From the NCBI RefSeq assembly GCF_947623445.1, contig NC_135246.1, positions 10,895,856 through 10,959,855 on the forward strand: 64,000 nucleotides of DNA, read 5' to 3'. Origin of the DNA: Clavelina lepadiformis. Taxonomy: Eukaryota; Chordata; Ascidiacea; Aplousobranchia; Clavelinidae. The notes under the pieces were generated by a model that was given only the letters and a program-made list of their open reading frames with translations, was not told the origin of the DNA and did not search any database. This document shows positions 52,511 to 64,000 of this stretch, piece after piece. A program made the translations under genes and the position numbers. Position 1 is the stretch's first letter, and every line of letters begins with the position of its first letter.

Positions 52511-54353
52511 AGTTTACCTAGTAAGGAAGCCTTTATATAATCAAAATCTAAATGATTAAAAAATTGGGTAATAAGCAATCTAACAGGCAAGGCGTCGCTA
52601 ACTGCAGTAAGTAGGGAAGATTATCCTGTGAGTACCAGTAGCTGATTTACTAATACAGTTGATTATGTTGGTATTATTGCATGAAAGGTTGGTGCTTTGT
52701 CTTTGCATCTAACAGATCCTTGGTCACCACCCTCATTGACTACTATTGTTGTGTCTTTGACAAAAATAGTTTATCAAACTTATCCCAGCTCACTGGTAAG
52801 GTTTATTAAAAATGCCTATTTCACCCCACACCATTTTCAAAATACATTCATTTCACCACATTTTAGAAAAACACATTTTTTTCATGGTACAGTTTTTAAA
52901 GAAAAATAATTAAAACTTCTATTCATACAGCAATCATAAAGGAAAAATAGGAAGAAGTTTCAGTTTAAACAAAAAAATTAGCACTAACAAATTTTTGAAG
53001 GTTTTGAAATGTATTTTTTAGGAGTTATTGAGGGCATGTTTTAACAGCTGTTTCACTTGCTACAACAGATGTGGAGTTGATGTTGTAGAATTTAAGAAAA
53101 CATAGATTTACCCTAAAACCAGTGTTGAATTTAGAACAATATGACAAACAGTCTTTTTCTCAAAATATACTTGTTTTCCCACACAACTCATTTCACCCCA
53201 CCCCATGTAGCAAAGAACTTACAGCACTACTAGGGAAGTCTAACAACCTTCCCAAAAATTAATGATTTGGGCAATACTCGCTGGATCTTCGTCAAATGGC
53301 GGTTCTTCTAGGCTGACAGGTACGACAAAGCTTGGATGACGGGATAAACAGATAAAGATCAGACTACCTGAACGACAGACCAGCACACGGTATGATATCT
53401 GGTTAAACCTTTAATGTCGCACAAAATAATCAGACCAAACCATAGAAAACCTTATTCAAGTAGGTAAAATACCAATATAAAACCAATATTAAACCATTAA
53501 CGAAAGTTTCTCCATCATGCCCAAGTCTATATAAATACCATAATTTTCCATATGAACACGAGGCTGAGCGCCTACTAATTTGAATGAGCGGGGTACGACT
53601 CTAAAATCACATCAATAGCAAATTGTACGTAACACCCCACCCTACCAAATTACTGTTTGCCATTTTTGACTTCACTGAAATGTTAGTAAATCTTACTTCG
53701 TTATTTTCAATTCTGTTTTTGCATGTTTGCTAAATCTCGTCACCAGCCCATTGTGATTGACTCTCTCTTGAACTTTGAAAACCTCATGATGTGTAAGACT
53801 GGGGTCACTTCACCGTTCGGATTACGTATTTGTTTGTATAGTTTAAGGTAATGTTGGTGCTACAATACAAAACACCACAAACTGATGCATCTAAACAAAT
53901 GGTTTAAATTTAAATTTGAATTTAAATTAAGTTTAAATTTGAGCTGCTGGGGTCTAGTATACAAAGGCATCCTGTGGTTGTGCACTTGTATACTAGGCCT
54001 AGACCTGTATTAAGCTACCGGTGTCCTCAGGCAAAGTTTGACTTGAAAGCAGAACAACGTCATAAATATATTGATCATTTTCGCACTGCGTTTGACGCAA
54101 ACTTATTGTAACGTCATTTTCCACCAATTAGCAGGATCAGAACTTTTCCACAATCCTACCAGACCATCTTACGAGAGTACCAAGTCGTTAGGCTACATTA
54201 CGCAAGAGCCAACGACAGAACAATTTTGGGCGGACTAAGAATCACGTTATGGTCTACTAATTTTAAAATATTCTCAGGTCACATTTATTACACTTTGAAG
54301 GGGGAATTGTTATAGTTGTAAAAAAAAGACCTGATTTTAACAGTAGTCTATAA
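52511..54353. other. Gene-free region between pogo and P-type remnants
   Basis: The stretch contains a low-complexity AAATTT run near 53895-53940 and the second copy of the 50-bp hairpin repeat. TTTCACCCCAC phrases recur near 52820 and 53190 and might belong to the edge of the pogo element. No gene is recognised. Confidence 0.4.
53947..53999. repeat. 50-bp hairpin repeat, copy 2
   Basis: GGTCTAGTATACAA (53950-53963) and its near-perfect inverse TTGTATACTAGGCC (53986-53999) enclose the core GGCATCCTGTGGTTGTGCAC. The core is shared with 30793-30844. The unit could fold into a hairpin and may be a very short MITE. Confidence 0.65.
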
Positions 54354-54439
54354 ATTCAACCCACGGACAATTCAACTATAAAGACATAATAGTAAAGTAT
54401 GCTAGCAACAGTAAAGTATATTAGCTTGTGAAATAAATT

Positions 54440-54765
54440 TTTTGTTATCTGTAATGGCCGCAGTGGCAATCAGGGTCGAAAAAATGATGACTACCTTCCA
54501 TTTAAAGATATAAATGATGCAAGGCTCACATGGTAATCAAACTTTTTCGAATATTTTCATCAATGGAAAGCTGCTGGAGATGCCAAAAAAATATTGCTAA
54601 CCCAAAATATACTGGCATTGAAATACTTGTCTCTTCTATGATCGGTTTAGTTACTTATTTGCTAAACCACACTGACATGAAGTTTGTTTGCTTAGGTCCT
54701 ATCAATCAGGACTGCTTTGAGAGACACTTTGGACATCAGAGTTCAATTGATAAACCATAAATTTG
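54440..54765 (+). pseudogene. P-element/THAP-type transposase fragment
   Basis: The encoded pieces NDDYLPFKDINDARLTW, then SNFFEYFHQWKAAGDAKK, then GIEILVSSMIGLVTYLL and FVCLGPINQDCFERHFG follow one another in order. The last block matches the C-terminal RNase H-like portion of P-type transposases, where an (I/F)NQDC(L/V)E..FG motif is typical. The pieces lie in different frames with a stop between the first two, so this is a decayed fragment. The THAP finger, the N-terminal half and the terminal repeats were not found nearby. Confidence 0.6.
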
Positions 54766-57700
54766 TCTATATTCACAAGTTATTTTTTTTACAAGTTTTA
54801 GTTTTTTGATGATATTTGTTGGAAGAATATGTCATCTTGGCAAGTCGATATTGCGAGCACCCAAATGCGCTTTCTTGTAGTTATGAAGAACTGCTTTTGA
54901 CCTATTTTAACTTAAATTACCTTTTGAATTATCTGACTCTATTGTTGCGTGCGGTTAGAATACTCTAACCTTTTGTCAGTCGAAAAGTTTTAATATTAGG
55001 CTACAACAGAAATAGCTTGCCGTACAACAAAAGCTTTTTATTATAGGTGCTGTAAACTTTCTCAATAATAAAAATAACCAAAAACATAAGTAATACTACT
55101 GCTTATAAGAAGTCTGTTGAGTTGCAATCACCATGACTAGCTTTGACAATTCATCTGTTGATTTCGATGGTTCACTCAGTTATCTCTCTCTCTGCTCGCT
55201 GGTAGAAGTGCGAGCTTATATAACGTGAAAGCGATGGGGAGTTAAAATGTTCGATATGAAAAATGCAGCAAGTCGTAGTAGGTGCAGCGAGCGACACAAT
55301 GTTTTGAGAGTGTAAAATATGTATAGCTAAAGCTGACACATTGAGACATTGGCAAATAATAATTAATCAGTGTTAAGGTTAAGAAGCGGGCATTTCCAAT
55401 AAAGACTTCTCATTAGCATAGATGCTGGAAAACAACCTGGGAACGTACTAAAAGGAGTGTTCACACGAAGTTATTCAGAGCAAGTTTCCAAATATTAAAC
55501 GACAGTTGAAATGTTTATCAAAAAACAAATTCATAAACTTAAATCAATAACTAGAAAACACATTTGCAAGAAATGGTGTAATGGTATTAAAAAATACCGC
55601 CAATGCCGCTACAGGTACAATGCGCCGCTCGTTCGTGTGCAACGATCTCCAAAGCAGATCAGAGGAAATGTACAAGTTTTGAAAACTAAACTACTACAAG
55701 AACCAAGAGATGAACAGCTTCCAAAACGGCTCGTCAAAATCTATGACAAGATTATATTGTCAGTTAACCTCAGTTTCAGTTAAGTTGGCCAGGGTGGTAA
55801 AACCTGAATTTGCTGTCCATTTTGTTAACTGAATACAGTACTTTATGGCGATTGTAATAGTGAATTGTAATAATTTATATAATTGGCATTTTAAGAAGCC
55901 ATTGTGTGTTCTCCAGTTAGATGAAATGTAATATTTAGAAAGCTGTACTAGCCTTGGCTAATCATGTCATTCAAACATTTAATTCCTAAACCGACAAATT
56001 TGACACAGTACGTGAGTGTTTTTAAGTAGCGTCAGATATTTAGAGTGTATGAAGTTAGATGGTACTTGTGGTAAAGAATTTCGGTGATGTAGAATATGTT
56101 ACATTTTAGTTATTACTATACAATACGATGTACACGTAGCATGACGTGAATAACGATGTCTCTTTCCCTGATTAGTTGAGAATAGCGATATAAAAACTAA
56201 GGCTTTGTTCAAAGGACCTCTCTCTCTTTTCCTTTCTCACTTATTGATCATTCAATTCAAGTAATTATCTCTATTCGGATTTTTAAATGGATATGAAATT
56301 ATTTCAGATGTGATTACGACTATATTTGGAAAGATATAAGAATTTAGACTTTATAAACGTTGTGCTGACTTAAAGAAACAATCCGAGATAGCATAAACAA
56401 CGGAGTCAAAAAATAAAATAGTCAAAGAGTTTTAAAAGAAAGACTGAAGCCTTTGGCTTTAGGCGTACCTAAAACAATCCACATCGCCATCCCCATAACT
56501 GCAAAACAAGAAATAGTAGCCTATTATTTATGAAATCAGCTTTAATGAAACATGCTTCACGGTAATCGTTACTTCAACCAACCTAGCCTATATTTAACAC
56601 TTGGTGAATCAGTGGCGTACGGTTCCACCTTGGGTTAGTGGAGTTTAACCAAGACGGTTAAACTCCACTAACCCAAGACAATACAACCAATAGACAATTA
56701 TCAAACACAAGACATTTTAACCTAAGAACCGCTTAAAGTACCGACGTACATAAAACTCTGATCCTGGTTTGAATCGTCCGTGAGTTGAACAGATTTTTAT
56801 AATTTTTAGAACAGATTTTTATAAGCTTTAGCGTAGGTTACCACAGTCTTAGATTAGAGACTATAACTTTATTTTGAAGTTTTACAAAAGTAAAAATAAA
56901 CCAAAAAATTTCAAAATTGCATTGTTTTGTAAAAGTCATTGCTCATTTTTGGTTTGAGCCAAAGTATTAGCATTTGGCATTTTGGTCACTGAACGATCAA
57001 AGAAAATTTACGTAATTTTTAGTTCTGGCTTAGGTCAAAGCCCAAAGGGACATGTTTTTATTAGCTGCCGATAATCCAGTCGTGAAATAAGGAGTTCTCT
57101 ATCATGGCCGACCAGCATCCAAAGTTCTTGACCGTTACATTGAACTAAACTAAACAAAACTCGGGGCAATTCGTGTAAAATAAAACCGAATTTTGCGATT
57201 AAAGCTATACATCGTGGTATTACACACTCTTCTTATTGTACCAATTTAAGGGCAGCATGTAGTGTTGCATTGGCCACGCCATTATGTCGGACAGTTATAG
57301 TCTGTCGTATAGTGTTCTAATAAAGCAACTTAAAAATTATTATGTAGCCTATTTATCTGGCAATAAGCAAGTCTTTGATGGTAGAGTAAATAACTGGCAA
57401 TTTATCACCCCTTGAGATAAGATTTATAGCATCGAAGCATAGTCCTACACGTCAACGAAATTCTATTGTCATTTCGCTCAGTAACAAAAAATACAGCAGT
57501 CGGCATGTGGAAGAACCGGTTAATTGGCGATAACTGATAAGAGACTCTTTATGGGCGATTTTTTAGATAAATTCAAAAACGTGTTGTTTATAGGTGTTAG
57601 CTAGGCTAGTATAGTCACAAATGAATGAATGTACACCTAATGAGTAATGACTTAATATTTTTCGATAGTCTGTATGTAAGTGTGACAGTTAAGCTAATGC

Positions 57701-58796
57701 AAACGGCAAAATGGATTCATTTATTCATTCATTTAAGCGGAGCAGGTTTTTTTGGATGGCAAATTTCAATTACATGTCCGAGGGTAAAGTTTTTTTAATA
57801 CGAAAACAACTTTGATTGTAAATAAAGCAAATACAGTATATATTATGTAGCAGATTAGTAATAATTGCGGCATGCAAAACTGTGCAAGGTTATAATTCCA
57901 GGAAGCCAACGTTAAACGTTGCGTTTCCAACGTTAAAAACCACAACGTTGTACTGTAAGATTTCTTTCAGTATTTCTGCCTTTTTTTTATCAAAGTCAGA
58001 ATGATCAGATCAGATAACGGAAAGTTAGTAAGATCATCAGTTAGATTTTCCATATCATTCATTCATCCCGATTCTGTTTTCAAACCTCCTGCATTAACAT
58101 AAAAATCACGCAAATTATACAGATTCCTTCAGATACCGCTACGTGGTAGATAATACTGCTTGCCACGAGATATATCAGTCTACATCTTTACCAAACGTTG
58201 AATCACTTTATGTGCCGCTCTAACTCCATTTTCACAGCAGTTTTAGCCATAGTTTTAGCCTTTGCTTCATTGAACTGAGTTTGCAAAGCACGCTGCATTT
58301 TCTGTTTCATCAGGTAAACATTTCCCTACCTTTTACAATTGTATAGGCTAGACCGCTAGAACCTAATAAGCATATATTGAAGTGCAAGGAGTTCTGCATG
58401 TAACGCTGTAGATTAGTTGAAGATCGCTAGCTGAACGCTCGACAACTACTCAGTTTGCTAAAATCTACACATAGTTATATAAAGTTTGGGTCTGAAAGCG
58501 AAAAATGTAACAAATATTAAGTTTGTTTGTCTTGTTGTCTGACAATCAATCTCGTCAAATCAATTATTGCCTTGTTTACTTTCCACTCGGAAAAAAAGTT
58601 TTATGTAGTAATTTTACATTCCAACTGCAAATAAGCTACGTTAACGAAAAAGGGAAGATTGACGTATATTGCACATTCACAGGGTCTGCTTTTCAATATG
58701 GAAACAAACTGCTACATTGCTGTCTCCATTGGAAAGCAAACCCAATGACTGCCAATGAAATCCCAGTAATGATATCGGAATCTTCATTCTCAAACT
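54766..58796. other. Gene-free AT-rich region
   Basis: No gene is supported. The 90-codon frame at 55511-55783 is lysine/arginine rich without a recognised domain, and the 91-codon frame at 58523-58798 is unremarkable. The perfect inverted repeat at 56629-56677 is the only clear structure. Confidence 0.4.
56629..56677. repeat. Perfect 22-bp inverted repeat with 5-nt spacer
   Basis: The arm at 56629-56650 (starting CTTGGGTTAGTGG) is exactly complementary in reverse to the arm at 56656-56677 (ending CCACTAACCCAAG). The spacer is AAGAC. A stem of this length without mismatches would not be expected by chance in a window of this size, and mutation would soon erode it, so it is probably young or maintained. 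Confidence 0.9.
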
Positions 58797-58799
58797 GAG

Positions 58800-58942
58800 T
58801 CGTTAATACCTTGTCCAAGGGCTAGGGCATTACAACGGTTTGACGCCACCGGATATTGAGCACGGAACACAAGACATGTTTGCTGTACACATGCCATGTA
58901 CCACATGCCAGCGCTCGAACAACTCGGCTACCGAGCCGTTGT
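58800..58942 (-). repeat. tRNA-derived SINE, copy 2
   Basis: Read on the - strand it starts AACGGCTCGGTAGCCGAGTT, with an A-box-like sequence, followed by CGTGCTCAATATCCGGTGGCG (B-box region, matching copy 1 GTGCTCGATACCCAGTGGCG). It then has a CTTGGACAAGGTATTAACGA block matching TTGGGCAAGGCATTAATGA of copy 1. The copy is diverged and in the opposite orientation to copy 1. Confidence 0.6.
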
Positions 58943-59620
58943 CATGTAAGTACTGCAACCACCGGGTAAGTGACAGTAGTAAGTGAGATTGCGGATCTGT
59001 CACTATAGTACTGTGAAATATTAGCTGAACTTATACTGGCACTGTAAGGAAAATTCCTTTGTTAACTCGCCTCGTTTTATCTTAATTATTTCTTGTGTTT
59101 TGTTTCTGCTTCGGGCATTTCTTCGTTGTAGACTACAACTACTTCACGGTTTGCACTGTGACAAACGAACATCTTTTGAGCTGTAAGGTTGTGTTGTTTT
59201 GCTTATCCTTATTCTATTATTTCAGATGAATGATTTTACGTTTAATAAAGCTAAGCATAACGGAATCATTTAGTACAGGCACTATATTCAGTTAGCTCTT
59301 ATCTAATCAAAACTGACTCCAATGTTATAGTTTTCAGAAAAGGTTGCGTGACGCTTGTCCAGTTTAGAAACACCTCAATCTTATCAGTTAAAGATAAATA
59401 TCACTTATAATTAACTCTACGTATTCTCTCCGCAATGTCTCTTAGAACAGGGCTTCTCAAACTTTTTTGTTCTGCGACCCCATTTTGAAAAAGATATTTC
59501 TATGCGACCCCATTATGGGGACATTCACGTTAATGACATTAAAACGGGGTTAGTTCTTTTGTCTATTAAGACTAGGGTTAATTAGGATATCAATAATTTA
59601 TTAATATAATATATATTATA

Positions 59621-60117
59621 CAGACCTGCTCAAAAATATATTTTATTTAAATATATTTAAATAATTCCTCGAGAATAATTTATTTTTCTGTTTTTTCGAT
59701 CAGAATTATTTATTTTTCATTCTTTTCTTTCAGAATTATTTATTCGGCTAGCTTCAAAATAATTCATTTTACTTAAGTTACGGTATTAAGTTAATTTAAG
59801 TTAACCATGTCATCAAAACGACTCACTCCTTCTAACTTTGAGTCGCCATTGTTTCTACATGCAAACAAACAACTGTGGGGAGTCAGTGAGGTCAACAAGA
59901 TAATGAATGTAGTTGGTAATGACGACGATGAATAAATCATGTTGCAGAAAATAATTTGTTTAGTGAAGAATAATTTATTGTCAAACACTGAACGAATTAT
60001 TTATTCTTTGAAAGCTTCGATGTAAATTATTTATTTCAATAAAAGCTTCAATGGAAATAATCTATTTCGAGAAAAGAAAAAGTGGAATAAATATAAATAT
60101 TATTTTGAGCACCCCTG
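59621..60117. mobile_element. Nested element with AATTATTTATT subrepeats
   Basis: The left end CAGACCTGCTCAAAAATA and right end TATTTTGAGCACCCCTG form an imperfect inverted repeat. Both halves carry repeated copies of GAATTATTTATT or GAATAATTTATT spaced about 35-45 bp apart. The flanks are AT repeats (ATATTATA), so a target duplication cannot be fixed. The CAG...CTG ends suggest another hAT-like non-autonomous element. Confidence 0.6.
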
Positions 60118-60338
60118 TATATTATATATTAATATATCTATTCCATCTTCATAACTACAAGTAAATCCATTATTGCAAAAATGAGTCATTATATTTTCTT
60201 TTTCTTTTTGACTTATCTATTGTTTTCTTTGTGCTTCCATTGTTTCCACATGAATCTACGAAGCCTAACCACTGATCCATACGAAATTAATCTTGTAACT
60301 GCTTTAAACTTTAGCCTAGGTTCCTTCAGAAACTAGTT

Positions 60339-60398
60339 ACTATACTATACTATACTATACTATATACTACTATACTACTATATACTATACTATACTAG
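60339..60398. repeat. ACTAT microsatellite
   Basis: An imperfect run of ACTAT/ACTATAT units about 60 bp long lies inside the hAT element of 59448-60827. Confidence 0.85.
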
Positions 60399-60835
60399 GC
60401 TACTCTGAAATCGTAATGCGAGCGGTAAGGTTACTTTTGGTCAGCACGTTACAGCAATGATAGCGTAACAATGCATCAATTGTTACGATTGGTTATATTT
60501 TATCGTTCGACATTTCACACCAACGGTTGCGGTCAATCCGTCAAAAACACATTTCTTGGAAATGGATAGCCTATTAACATGACAATAAAAATATTTAATA
60601 GCCTTTTTCCATGTGCACAGACCGGGCTGGTTGTAAAGTCATCAAAGACCGCTTACATAACGGCCCTAAAATGCAGTCATTTCCATGTGATTTTTTGAAA
60701 AACTTGGCCACTTCAGATTGACATCATGGCAAGACTACAACCTACCGGCACTAGACTAAAATTACGACCCCAAAATTTCATTACGCGACCCCATTTGGGG
60801 TCGCGACCCATAGTTTGAGAAGCCCTGTCTTAGAA

Positions 60836-63800
60836 TACCTGATAGAGATTATGTTACAACCTCATAGACGATCACCGAACCGTAAACATACTTATGTATT
60901 GAGGTGCGGGAGTGAAAATAAAGAAACTAATAAATACAGTACAACAATTAGAGACGCGCGCAGCAGAAATTGGAGCAAGAGTGGTCTTGCGACTAGATCG
61001 CAACATCTTGCCGTTAGCCAATGAGAAAGCAGAAAACATCTTAATCGTTTTTCTGTAGAAAGGTCACTGTACTTGACAACATTATGATTTGGTAATTAGT
61101 ACAGTTAAAATGCTGGTAATTTGTTGTTTAGAATGCCTTATGCAACTTTTGATCAAATATCTTGCAAGACTATATTCAAGATCCAAGGTGTTTTAAAACG
61201 CCGCGTTTAGTATAGTCTACAATCACTTTGCACATGCATAATTATTTTTTATTAGCTTTCTAGCATGCCTCAATAATTTTTACAAAAAGGGAGATGTAGC
61301 TCACCTAATGACATGTAATCTACGCGGCGTTATTTCAATTTTTTACATTTCCCCGTTACGATTTGAATTTACACGCAAAAAATGAACTCTACCACCTTTG
61401 ATTTAATCACAATATCGCTCTTTTTGCAAAGTGTTTCGCGACGTGCACGCGTATAAGCAGTTTTAGTACGACAACGCAATTTCCGTTTTCTGAACGGTGC
61501 GACGTTTGCACAGTGGACTTGCAGGGAATAAAATTCTATTCAGCCAAATAGAATAAATATTGGAAAGGAAAAATAAAGAACGTAAGCACCTGTGGTTGTA
61601 GACGTTTGCGAATTTAGCGTCGGGACTTCTCAGGCATATGCTCCTGTAAAGCGTGGGGAGCTTTCTGGGAGGGGTCTTGGCAGACAGCTATAACTCTAAC
61701 TACTAACAGTAACAGGCATCACGGCGATCATATAGTTGTGGGAAAGAGTGCACGAGAGTCTCGCACTGCTTTCGACGACTCCGACGTTTACCGTTTCGGC
61801 GAAAACATACTTTCTTCGGACATCTACCATCCAATATCAAGAAGTAAAAACATTATTTACGGCTCTACAAACTAAGACTGATACTGAACTTAAACGTAAT
61901 AGTAATCATAATAATAATTTGAAATGCAAAAATAATAACAAGATATAGCAATTAACAAAACGAATGAAAATTTAGCGAGTAAAGGCAAACTTAAAAAAGC
62001 TCCAAAGGCGTGGAGCTTGCAGTTACACATTTGTAACCCTTACATAAAATACAGGTGTTTAAGCCAGGTTTTTAGCCTCGCTTACTGCAAACCGTCACAC
62101 CAAAGTCAGTGATACGTGAGTGTTGGTATTATGAAAGATATAAAAACACACGAATGGGGTGCTGAGATACAAGATTAAATAAAATCACAAATCTAAGTAA
62201 AAAAGTACTTATGAAGTTACTGCGACAAATTTCGCAACGGAAAAAATCTTCATGAATTAACGCTATTGTTTCGCCAATACTCACCACCGATACTGCCAAA
62301 TGTCATGATATTTAGGGTAAAGGAACGTGCGTAATAAAATTAGTGACGTAAGTAATTAAACGGTGTGGAATTCCTATACGGTAATTAAGGATTACGCTAT
62401 GCGGCCAAAGGCGAAGCAATTAAACTTACTAAAGCATGTGCTACAGGGAGTGCTAAAAATGTACAGTGCGTGCAATGCAGAACAATACACAAAAATGGAT
62501 AAAATCAAAACACGTGACGACAGAAACACCAAACAACAAATCAGTTACCGCCAACAATCTACAAATTACAAACATAAATACATATTTAACATAAAAACCA
62601 AAAAAACAATTGAAATCAAGATGTCTCGCAAGTAACAAAACACGTGCTTGTTACTTAACCATCACCGGTCTTCTAAAGAAGCTGTAAAGACAACAAGCGT
62701 TTTGAGCCAGCGGAACTTTATCTTTTGTTAGATTTCTTCCTGCTTTGTCTGCCATTTTCTGAGAAAGCACGATCATATTTACGATAGACTGCAAAGTAAG
62801 ATCATAAAACAATTCTGCATGTTAATATATTAAATAATATATAAATAAACAAACAATTAAATATAAGCGATTAAAGGTCAAACTTCCTATCATGAACCTA
62901 ATTACTATAGTAGCAAGTAAGTTATATACCTGTAGGTTAGTTTAAGGAAGGCCAACAACTTGGGAAAGACTTTTAAACCCAAATGGTTCATAGGCAAGTG
63001 TGTTTGCTTTTCAAGATTTCATCGAAGTGGTAAAATATGCATAAGTATACTTTATATGAAATGGTTTAATAAAATTCCATAAGTCGGTACAAATACTGAC
63101 GTGCTTATTTAACCGCACGCAATATCTTTTTTGATGTGAATATAGGTATCCATATAGGTAATGTTCATCAGGCCTATAACTTAATTAGGAAATGCTAGAT
63201 TGATTAGACCTGCGGTTCAATGGAACTTTGGTTATCCCTAAAACTCAGTGGTAAATGACATGTATAGAGCAAACTTTGATAGATAAAGTGGAAGAGCACA
63301 AAGTGAGATATGTAACACAAAACAATATTGCATCAGTTTTTGCTATTGGTCAGGACATTACCTAAGCTGGTCTCAGGAACGTGGCAAACACCTACTTAAA
63401 TATACTCTTATTATTAATAGATGAAAGTTATGACTATACTCCAGTAGGTTTCTATAACAAATTACAGGTATGTGATTAGCTTATATAGCAGTTGGACGCG
63501 GAAGTTATATAGTATATAAGAGTAAATTATACACCATTATACTCTTAATTTATAACACATAGAAACAAGTTTTGTCGTTTTCCCTTTATAGGTAGGCAAC
63601 AGCATACTTATGTAAATTAACCTACTCAAGAAACTCTTCACAAACAAACGACACTTTTATTTATATAACAATGAAGATGCCCAAATTAATGTAAGTAACC
63701 ATAATTGACTACGTTTCTTAAAACGCTTCCCTGGGAATTGCACACGTGCGAAATCGCATCTATGTGAAATTTACATGTACATGGTCACTCCAAAGGCTTT

Positions 63801-64000
63801 TATTTTTGATAATAAATTGTAATCAGTCCTATAAGGTTATGACGACTAAATCGATTAAAAAAGAGTGACCACATAGCAAATTATGCCCATATGGGTGCAA
63901 TACCGTGGTTAGCGATTAAAACACAATTATGCAATTATATATCTCTTATTTTGAAAAAACTCAAAATCTTGCATAGAAACATAAATCAAAAGGATTTAAA
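60836..64000. other. Gene-free AT-rich region at the window end
   Basis: I see no gene, RNA or clear mobile element. Short open frames (60815-61024, 61736-61948 and 62363-62635) have no recognised domain, and no splice partner was found. A small hairpin GCTCCAAAGGCGTGGAGC lies near 61998. Confidence 0.4.

Larger units (their letters stand above)
54354..56791. mobile_element. Candidate element bounded by inverted ATTCAACC motifs
   Basis: ATTCAACCCACGGACAATTC at 54354-54373 is matched in inverse by GTTTGAATCGTCCGTGAG at about 56767-56784. This is the same motif that builds the arms of the element at 25571-26548. Between them lie the P-type transposase remnant and a perfect 22-bp inverted repeat. 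Whether these limits bound a single transposon is inference, because the inverted match is only about 20 bp with a few mismatches and no target duplication was found. Confidence 0.35.
59448..60827. mobile_element. hAT non-autonomous element with a nested insertion
   Basis: The element is 1,380 bp long. It starts CAGGGCTTCTCAAACTTTTT and ends ATAGTTTGAGAAGCCCTG. It is flanked by perfect 8-bp copies of TCTTAGAA at 59440-59447 and 60828-60835. Subterminal GCGACCCC motifs recur at both ends, as in Charlie/SPIN-like hAT elements. No transposase frame is present. A second, shorter element (59621-60117) has inserted into it. Confidence 0.85.

Noticed and set aside
50690-53215. CCCCATGT phrases near 50694 and 53207 as ends of the pogo element
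   Set aside because: They are in direct, not inverted, orientation and too short to be significant.
55511-55783. 90-codon basic open frame
   Set aside because: It has no recognised domain, splice partner or promoter. Lysine-rich frames are common in AT-rich DNA.
58523-58798. 91-codon open frame abutting the SINE copy
   Set aside because: It has no recognisable motif and no coding context; it ends where the SINE begins.

Overview
This is a low-GC animal nuclear window with nine spliced protein genes, many short introns, and repeat-rich stretches between them. The predicted proteins (MCRS1, SNIP1, OXA1L, RINT1, RPL24, WTAP, TMEM181 and an IAP) look like close relatives of their vertebrate counterparts. 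Compact genes and a polypyrimidine-AG site just upstream of several start codons suggest an invertebrate chordate, most likely a tunicate. That placement is inference and I cannot name a species. I saw no bacterial features, no CRISPR array, no rRNA and no convincing tRNA gene. I saw no retrovirus, LTR element or Polinton.

Layout. Positions 1-618 hold two small hAT-type elements. Positions 1395-12673 hold four genes on the + strand, head to tail: MCRS1 (intronless), SNIP1, OXA1L and RINT1. RPL24 (13577-17220, - strand) converges on RINT1 and is divergent from WTAP (18218-23434, +). WTAP is tail to tail with an unrecognised 137-residue gene (23892-25016, -). Positions 25017-29823 hold repeats, including a fold-back element with minisatellite arms that carries an inserted hAT element. 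TMEM181 (29824-37448, +) has a textbook U12-type AT-AC intron. An IAP gene (40656-46857, -) encodes two BIR domains, a UBA and a RING behind an unfamiliar N-terminal region of about 210 residues. From about 47.3 kb to the end I find no intact gene. That part holds broken MULE, pogo and P-type DNA transposons, hAT elements, a second copy of a tRNA-derived SINE, a perfect 22-bp inverted repeat, and unannotated AT-rich DNA.

The genes do not form one pathway. MCRS1 and SNIP1 both carry C-terminal FHA domains and act in the nucleus. SNIP1 and WTAP both belong to RNA processing (spliceosome-associated and m6A writer complexes). OXA1L serves the mitochondrial inner membrane, RINT1 ER-Golgi tethering, RPL24 the 60S ribosome, and the IAP apoptosis or innate signalling. 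The spacing of the first four genes raises the possibility of a tunicate-style trans-spliced operon. Exon coordinates were worked out by eye from splice sites, reading phase and remembered family sequences. Phases close across every multi-exon gene, but no transcript data were available.
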